A stretch of 64,000 nt of DNA from Desulfurococcus amylolyticus Z-533 (lineage in GTDB: Archaea; Thermoproteota; Thermoprotei_A; Sulfolobales; Desulfurococcaceae). The notes beneath the pieces are model-generated. The model saw only the letters and a program-made list of their open reading frames with translations, was not told the origin of the DNA and ran no database searches. This document shows positions 60,057-64,000 of the stretch, in pieces (positions within the stretch are counted from its first letter, which is position 1; the number at the start of each line of letters is the position of its first letter). Made by a program: the position numbers and the translations under genes. The DNA lies in assembly GCF_000513855.1 (NCBI RefSeq), contig NZ_KI911318.1, forward strand, positions 124,001 to 188,000. Direction: 5' to 3'.

Positions 60057-61871
60057 TTATGTCGTTATAGCCTTTGCCAGCCCTGGTGGGTGATCTATTG
60101 GTCTTCCGAGCTTCACACCGATCCTGTATGAGAACAATTGAAGTGGTATTGTCGCTATAACAGGGTATAGGTATTTTTTACCCGGCACTTCTACACATAT
60201 ATTTTTACACGGGGCATCATTGATATTGATGGAGAACAATATGGCTTCACGGTTGAGGACCTCTTTTACAACTTTCAAATAGAGTTGCTTCGCTGGTTCT
60301 TCAAAGGGCTCGATTAGTATCACTGGGAATTCATGGGATACCAGGGTAAGAGGGCCGTGTCTCAACTCGCCTAGCTGCACTCCTTCTGCATGTATTAGGG
60401 CTGCCTCTTTAAGCTTTAATGCGCCCTCCAGCGCTATAGGGTATGTGATACCGCTTCCGGCAACGTATACATTATAGAATAATGGGAGGGAATTCACTAT
60501 CGATGTAATCCTAGAGTCAAACCTTGTAATTAATTCCTTGAGCTCTTTACTAGTGTTCCTAATCTCGTTAATTATTGTATTATAATCATTGAAGCTCTGT
60601 CTTCCATTAAATATCCCAGTGTATGATGCCAGTAGTAATAATGCAGCTATTGTTGAGGAGAAAGACTTGGTAGCCGGCACAGCTATCTCGGGGCCTGCCC
60701 CTATTGGTAGATACACGTTTGATTCTAACGCAAGGCGTGAACCAACGTTGTTAGTGACCCCTATAATAACGGCCCCCCGTTGCTTAGCTAGTTTAACGCT
60801 ATTTATTACATCGCTCGTCTCACCGCTCTGGCTCACTGCTATAAGAACGGAGCCCGTGGTTATGGACTCTAGTATGGAGTAGGGGAACTCAGCCGCTGAG
60901 ACAGGTGTAATGGAGATACCGGCTAGCTCGGCGAAATAGTATGAGGCAACCAATCCTGCATGGAGGCTTGAACCGTTCGCAACTATATAGACGTCTCTAG
61001 CGCCATGTATAATCATCGAGGCTAGCCTTAGGTATTTATCCATTATTGCAATGGTTGTCCTATAGATAGCGTCCGGGGTCTCATATATCTCCTTCAGCAT
61101 GTAATGTGGGAAGCCGGCTTTTTCCACGTATTCAATACCATATTTAACACGCTTACTCTGTAGACTAGCTAAATCCACATGTTCTCCTGTCGAGATCCTA
61201 TATAATACTTGTTTCTCTAAGCTGATTAATCCAGCCATTCCATCCTCAATGATGTATGCTGTGTCCGCTAATCCGTGAAGCGATGTTAGATCACTGGAGA
61301 GGTACACGCATTGAGAACCGATCCCTATGACCAGGGGTTGGCCATTCTGAATAAATAATATACCATCCACCCCGGAGACGAGGAATGCTAATGAGTACAG
61401 ACCCTTCAACTCACTGCCTATCCTTAGTAAAGCTCTTAGTAGGTCCTTCTCCATAGTATAGTATTTCTCGAGGAGGTGTGCCGCGATCTCTGTATCGGTT
61501 CTAGATCTTAATATATGCCCCTCTTTTTCAAGCTCTGTCCTATATGCCTCATAGTTGTCTATTATGCCATCTCCAACAACAGCTATCCCCCCGTTGCAAT
61601 CGGTTAATGGATGAGTATTTTCATAAACCGGCCAGCCACGGCTTGCATACCTGGTATGGGCCAGCGCTATACGGGAGGGTATGTTTTCCAGGTCTACTTG
61701 CTTAACCACATCGTCCAAGTGTCCTGGGGCTTTCCTAATTTCAAGCCCCTTGTCTACGGGGAATACAACACCGGTGCCATTATATCCCCTATAAAGGAGC
61801 CTTCGTAGCCCAGTAACTATGAGCCCTCTAGGTATAGTGGTGCTACATATTACGCCGAATATGCCTCCCAT
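60057..61871 (-). CDS. GlmS paralogue lacking the glutaminase cysteine
   Basis: A 604-residue protein collinear with GlmS, but it opens MGGIFGVIC: the Cys1 nucleophile is Gly. The oxyanion-hole Asn-Gly of GlmS (HNG) is GDG. HTRYASRG and RTDTE are still recognisable. The isomerase half is well kept: ANGSSLHAGL, SQSGET, PATKSF, LKLKE, ELRHGP and GLAKAITT. It therefore cannot use glutamine in the usual way; it may be an ammonia-dependent synthase, a glucosamine-6-phosphate deaminase, or a ketose/aldose isomerase. It is divergent from the GCH III-like gene, with 70 bp between. Confidence 0.85.
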   Translation of the reverse strand: MGGIFGVICSTTIPRGLIVTGLRRLLYRGYNGTGVVFPVDKGLEIRKAPGHLDDVVKQVDLENIPSRIALAHTRYASRGWPVYENTHPLTDCNGGIAVVGDGIIDNYEAYRTELEKEGHILRSRTDTEIAAHLLEKYYTMEKDLLRALLRIGSELKGLYSLAFLVSGVDGILFIQNGQPLVIGIGSQCVYLSSDLTSLHGLADTAYIIEDGMAGLISLEKQVLYRISTGEHVDLASLQSKRVKYGIEYVEKAGFPHYMLKEIYETPDAIYRTTIAIMDKYLRLASMIIHGARDVYIVANGSSLHAGLVASYYFAELAGISITPVSAAEFPYSILESITTGSVLIAVSQSGETSDVINSVKLAKQRGAVIIGVTNNVGSRLALESNVYLPIGAGPEIAVPATKSFSSTIAALLLLASYTGIFNGRQSFNDYNTIINEIRNTSKELKELITRFDSRITSIVNSLPLFYNVYVAGSGITYPIALEGALKLKEAALIHAEGVQLGELRHGPLTLVSHEFPVILIEPFEEPAKQLYLKVVKEVLNREAILFSININDAPCKNICVEVPGKKYLYPVIATIPLQLFSYRIGVKLGRPIDHPPGLAKAITT

Positions 61872-61941
61872 ACTAAAGCACCGTTTTAATAATTCGATTC
61901 TCTATTTATATTAATTTAGCTAGAGTACGGGAGAACGCGTC

Positions 61942-62625
61942 ATGCCTCGATACACTATTATAAAACTCAGAGAGCTCAATAGATACCTCAACAATAAGAA
62001 GTATTCCGAGAAAATCCGTTACCTACTAGAATATGGTTACAATGTTCACTCCATTATTAATAGGGTTCTCCAATCCTATGGGGGAATAGTGTTCAACCTC
62101 GATACTGGCGAATATATCGCGTTAACTAATGGAATAGGTGAAGACATACATAGGGAATTACTAATTGAACTAGATAGGGAGACCATGCACGGGGTTCAAA
62201 TGGCCTCTGTGACGGCTTCGAACCCGTTAACAGCTTTACTGGGTGCATCAATATATTTCAGTAAAGGCCATAGGTTCGTGTTTGAGGAGGAAGCAGGGAG
62301 TAGAGACGAGTACTGGGTTGCATCAATACAGCTACCATTATTCTCCAGCAGCTACGATGCATACATAGTGTATAACTCACTATATAACTCGATTCATAGG
62401 GCGGCAGAGAAGTATGGGGGGCTACTTATTGAGAAAACAACTGGATTAGTAACTATTGTTGGAGGTAAGGAACTCGGGTCCCTAGTTAATGAGTTATCAA
62501 GCATAGGGTTTGTTGGGGTAGGGGTGTCTCCCATCGGCCGTAACGCGTATAGGAATGCTTTTAAGGCGCTTCAACTCCTAATTGATGGAGTCGTAGATGG
62601 GAGGTTACATATCATACAGGGATGA
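61942..62625 (+). CDS. GTP cyclohydrolase III-like protein with degenerate metal motifs
   Basis: A 227-residue protein with the duplicated fold pattern of archaeal GCH III: first half GGIVFNLDTGEYIALTNGIG and VQMASVTASNPLTALL; second half SSYDAYIVYNSLYNSIHRAA, GGLLIEKTTGLVTIVGG and SSIGFVGVGVSPIGRNAYRN with a GVVDGRLHII end. GCH III opens with a strand carrying an Asp (IDNYGPWT) and has GGDN in the second half; here these read KLRELNRY and TTGLVTI. Metal-dependent catalysis is thus uncertain. It may bind a nucleotide without hydrolysing it. Confidence 0.6.
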   Translation: MPRYTIIKLRELNRYLNNKKYSEKIRYLLEYGYNVHSIINRVLQSYGGIVFNLDTGEYIALTNGIGEDIHRELLIELDRETMHGVQMASVTASNPLTALLGASIYFSKGHRFVFEEEAGSRDEYWVASIQLPLFSSSYDAYIVYNSLYNSIHRAAEKYGGLLIEKTTGLVTIVGGKELGSLVNELSSIGFVGVGVSPIGRNAYRNAFKALQLLIDGVVDGRLHIIQG

Positions 62626-62653
62626 GGGTTTCAACGTGGTGAAGGATTCTAAA

Positions 62654-62714
62654 GTCATCAGCTCTGGGGCCCGTTCATCGCTTGGCTCACCGGTAATACC
62701 ATTCATCACGAGAT
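62654..62714 (-). ncRNA. C/D box guide sRNA
   Basis: On the minus strand: C box GTGATGA (62709-62703), a 12-nt guide ATGGTATTACCG, D'-like GTGA, spacer GCCAA, C' box GCGATGA (62681-62675), a 13-nt guide ACGGGCCCCAGAG, D box CTGA (62661-62658). The plan is the same as the sRNA at 54047. It lies in the gap after the GCH III-like gene. No clear TATA at the ideal distance, so it may be processed from a longer transcript. Confidence 0.68.
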
Positions 62715-62767
62715 AAATTAATTCGTTCGAGCCTCAAATCCTTAAATTCGGTGATTGGTGGGGGTGG

Positions 62768-63076
62768 CTATGAAGAATATATGGTTGAATCAACTATGGT
62801 CAACTTTCCTAAGGAACCTCTGGATCTCGCGAAACCTATATATATATTGATTATTCTAAGTGATTGTTCCACTTCCTCACTGTAGAAGCAGGAAGAGTCA
62901 ACTTTACTTCCATCAATTAATGTTGCGATGAGCTTCTTGAAACCTTTTTTATCGCAGTCCAGGATGTCAGCCTTCATTACAATCCCGATCATCGCGAGTG
63001 CTTCTATGTGTCTTAGGCTACAATTACTCCGGCATGTAATATATTTCTTCAACTCTTCCGTAGACACGGGTACCAC
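62768..63076 (-). CDS. Small hypothetical protein
   Basis: A 102-residue ORF with four cysteines (YITCRSNCSLRH, ILDCDKKG, SSCFYSEEV) and plausible helix-strand text such as HIEALAMIGIVMKADILDC. Starts at GTG 63076 or GTG 63067. No family recognised. The composition is normal for this genome, but coding is not certain. Confidence 0.45.
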   Translation of the reverse strand: MVPVSTEELKKYITCRSNCSLRHIEALAMIGIVMKADILDCDKKGFKKLIATLIDGSKVDSSCFYSEEVEQSLRIINIYIGFARSRGSLGKLTIVDSTIYSS

Positions 63077-63220
63077 TCTCTAATATAGAAACTAGTAGAA
63101 CACTAGGAATGCATTGTTTATAAATGTTTTCACCGGGAAAATCGGACATGCCTCTTTTGTTACAAGGGATCCCAGGGTTTAAAAATAAATAATTGTGCAT
63201 AAGCGTGATGGGGATATCTA

Positions 63221-63844
63221 ATGAGCTATAGAAGAGAGGAAACTGTTGGGGAGAAATTAAGGAAATTGTTCACAAATGATAAGGACCCAGTTGAGAAGAA
63301 GGCTATAATCGCCCAGTACAGAATAAAGACTGCGATAGGTAGGATAAACAACTACCTTGAAAAACTCTCTGAAAGAGACCGTGAATTATTTGAAATGATA
63401 GTTGAATCACTTACGAGGAAAGACGAGTTAAGGGCTAAAATGTACGCCAAGGAGGTAGCTGAAATAAGGAAGGTCAGTAAGCAATTACTCACCGTACAGT
63501 ACGCATTAGAGCATGCCGCGTTAAAGCTTGAGACATTCATAATATATGGTGGCGCTGTGAATGAGGTTGCACCGGTACTTGGTGTTATGAAGGAAGCGGT
63601 GAACATATTGAGGGGTGTGGCACCAGATATATGGATCGACCTACAGTACGCTGTGAGGGAACTAGAGACAGCCGTAGGCGCTGGAATCGTAGACTTAACC
63701 ACGGATATAGGAGTAGGTATGGACAGCGAGGCGAAGAAGGTATTAGAGGAGGCGAAGATCGTAGCAGAGCAGAAGATGAAGGAGAAGTTCGCGGAGCTAC
63801 CGAAGACTATCGTTCCAGAGGGAGAAAGCGTAAAGAGCAGCTAG
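63221..63844 (+). CDS. CdvB-family ESCRT-III-like protein
   Basis: A 207-residue Snf7-like protein with basic N-terminal helices (VGEKLRKLFTNDKDPVEKKA, IIAQYRIKTAIGRINNYLEK) and an acidic C-terminal half. There is no winged helix or obvious MIM2 tail after about residue 190 (TIVPEGESVKSS), so it matches the shorter CdvB1-B3 paralogues rather than full CdvB. These proteins form the constricting polymer in crenarchaeal cell division and vesicle budding. T6 follows its stop codon. CdvA and CdvC are not in the window. Confidence 0.85.
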   Translation: MSYRREETVGEKLRKLFTNDKDPVEKKAIIAQYRIKTAIGRINNYLEKLSERDRELFEMIVESLTRKDELRAKMYAKEVAEIRKVSKQLLTVQYALEHAALKLETFIIYGGAVNEVAPVLGVMKEAVNILRGVAPDIWIDLQYAVRELETAVGAGIVDLTTDIGVGMDSEAKKVLEEAKIVAEQKMKEKFAELPKTIVPEGESVKSS

Positions 63845-64000
63845 CTGGCTTTTTTACTTACATACTGTTCAATTAACTGTGATACTTTAAGGTCTATGTT
63901 TTTTCCGAGTACTCTTAGGGCATTTACTAGTTCATCTCTCTTTGATATATAATCCTCTGCCTTTAATGGATCGATCTCAACACTTACCCCCTTTACACGC
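63841..64000 (-). CDS. C-terminal part of an unidentified gene (partial)
   Basis: An open minus-strand frame enters from beyond the window and ends in TAG 63841-63843, overlapping the cdvB stop. The visible 52 residues include VSVEIDPLKAEDYISKRDEL, VNALRVLGKNIDLKVSQLIE and QYVSKKAS, a helical, probably coiled-coil tail. No family recognised. Confidence 0.55.
   Translation of the reverse strand, partial: RVKGVSVEIDPLKAEDYISKRDELVNALRVLGKNIDLKVSQLIEQYVSKKAS

Noticed and set aside
63850-63855. T6 after cdvB as an independent terminator feature
   Set aside because: It lies inside the coding end of the convergent partial gene and may be incidental; mentioned only in the cdvB entry.

Overview
The window looks like a chromosome segment of a hyperthermophilic crenarchaeon of the Desulfurococcales type (Desulfurococcus/Thermosphaera-like). 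The evidence is archaeal information-processing genes throughout (Rpo4, Rpo11, TFS, PCNA, PriS, GINS, Orc1/Cdc6, L10e, L21e, aIF2-alpha, Nop10, Csl4, Pus10), a CdvB/ESCRT-III division protein, GapN glycolysis, diphthamide and isoprenoid genes, an intron-bearing tRNA-Leu, C/D box sRNAs, short overlapping operons, and frequent GTG/TTG or leaderless starts. GC content is moderate (mid-40s percent by eye). No rRNA operon, CRISPR array or intact insertion sequence is visible.

Layout. 0-3 kb: end of an RbgA/YlqF-type GTPase, then a sulfur-carrier/ubiquitin-like neighbourhood with three beta-grasp proteins ending in Gly-Gly, a zinc-less E1-like enzyme, a decayed HTH gene and a DUF2148 gene broken by one TAG. 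3.7-10 kb: a BMP-family nucleoside-type ABC importer facing a zinc dehydrogenase and an RpiB isomerase. 10-14.7 kb: GlmS, UMP kinase, an AAA ATPase and an SDR. 15-22 kb: a long minus-strand operon from SRP54 through Pus10, L21e, Rpo4, DUF655, RsmA and HemK2 to TrmJ, then tRNA-Leu. 22-29 kb: plus-strand L10e, Dph2, a METTL5-like methylase, Csl4, DUF2067, Rpo11, TFS, PCNA, PriS and GINS. 29-32.8 kb: tRNA-Asp, Nop10, aIF2-alpha and a large STT3-like membrane protein. 33-34.7 kb: THUMP protein and Orc1/Cdc6.

34.8-36.7 kb is a gene graveyard: a frameshifted ASCH gene, a long repeat, a perfect 27-bp hairpin, tRNA-Gly, a broken HTH gene and a broken ferredoxin. 36.8-40.4 kb: FecCD-type ABC importer with an FmdE-family protein and paired palindromes at its promoter. 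40.5-41.2 kb: a structured non-coding stretch with tRNA-Glu. 41.2-49.7 kb: signal peptidase, enolase, isopentenyl phosphate kinase, a GT-C-like membrane protein, GapN, rubrerythrin and DphB. 50-54 kb: a second FecCD-type importer, a regulator-like protein and a nicotinamidase-like hydrolase. 54-64 kb: a C/D sRNA, glutamate dehydrogenase, prenyl synthase, hexulose-phosphate synthase, TrpRS, a GlmS paralogue without the catalytic cysteine, a degenerate GTP-cyclohydrolase-III-like protein and CdvB.

How the genes fit together. The BMP importer, RpiB and HPS point to uptake and interconversion of pentose/nucleoside sugars; HPS with its isomerase is the usual archaeal route to ribose phosphates. 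Enolase and GapN are glycolytic, and glutamate dehydrogenase fits peptide fermentation. Ipk and the prenyl synthase serve archaeal lipids.

The most unusual signals are: the GlmS paralogue beside the GCH III-like protein; the STT3-like protein with an altered WWDYG motif; the three GG-tailed proteins around one minimal E1; two copies of a complex repeat in opposite orientation bracketing 14 kb; several solo hairpin motifs like the ends of TnpB elements; and three C/D sRNA genes read from sequence.
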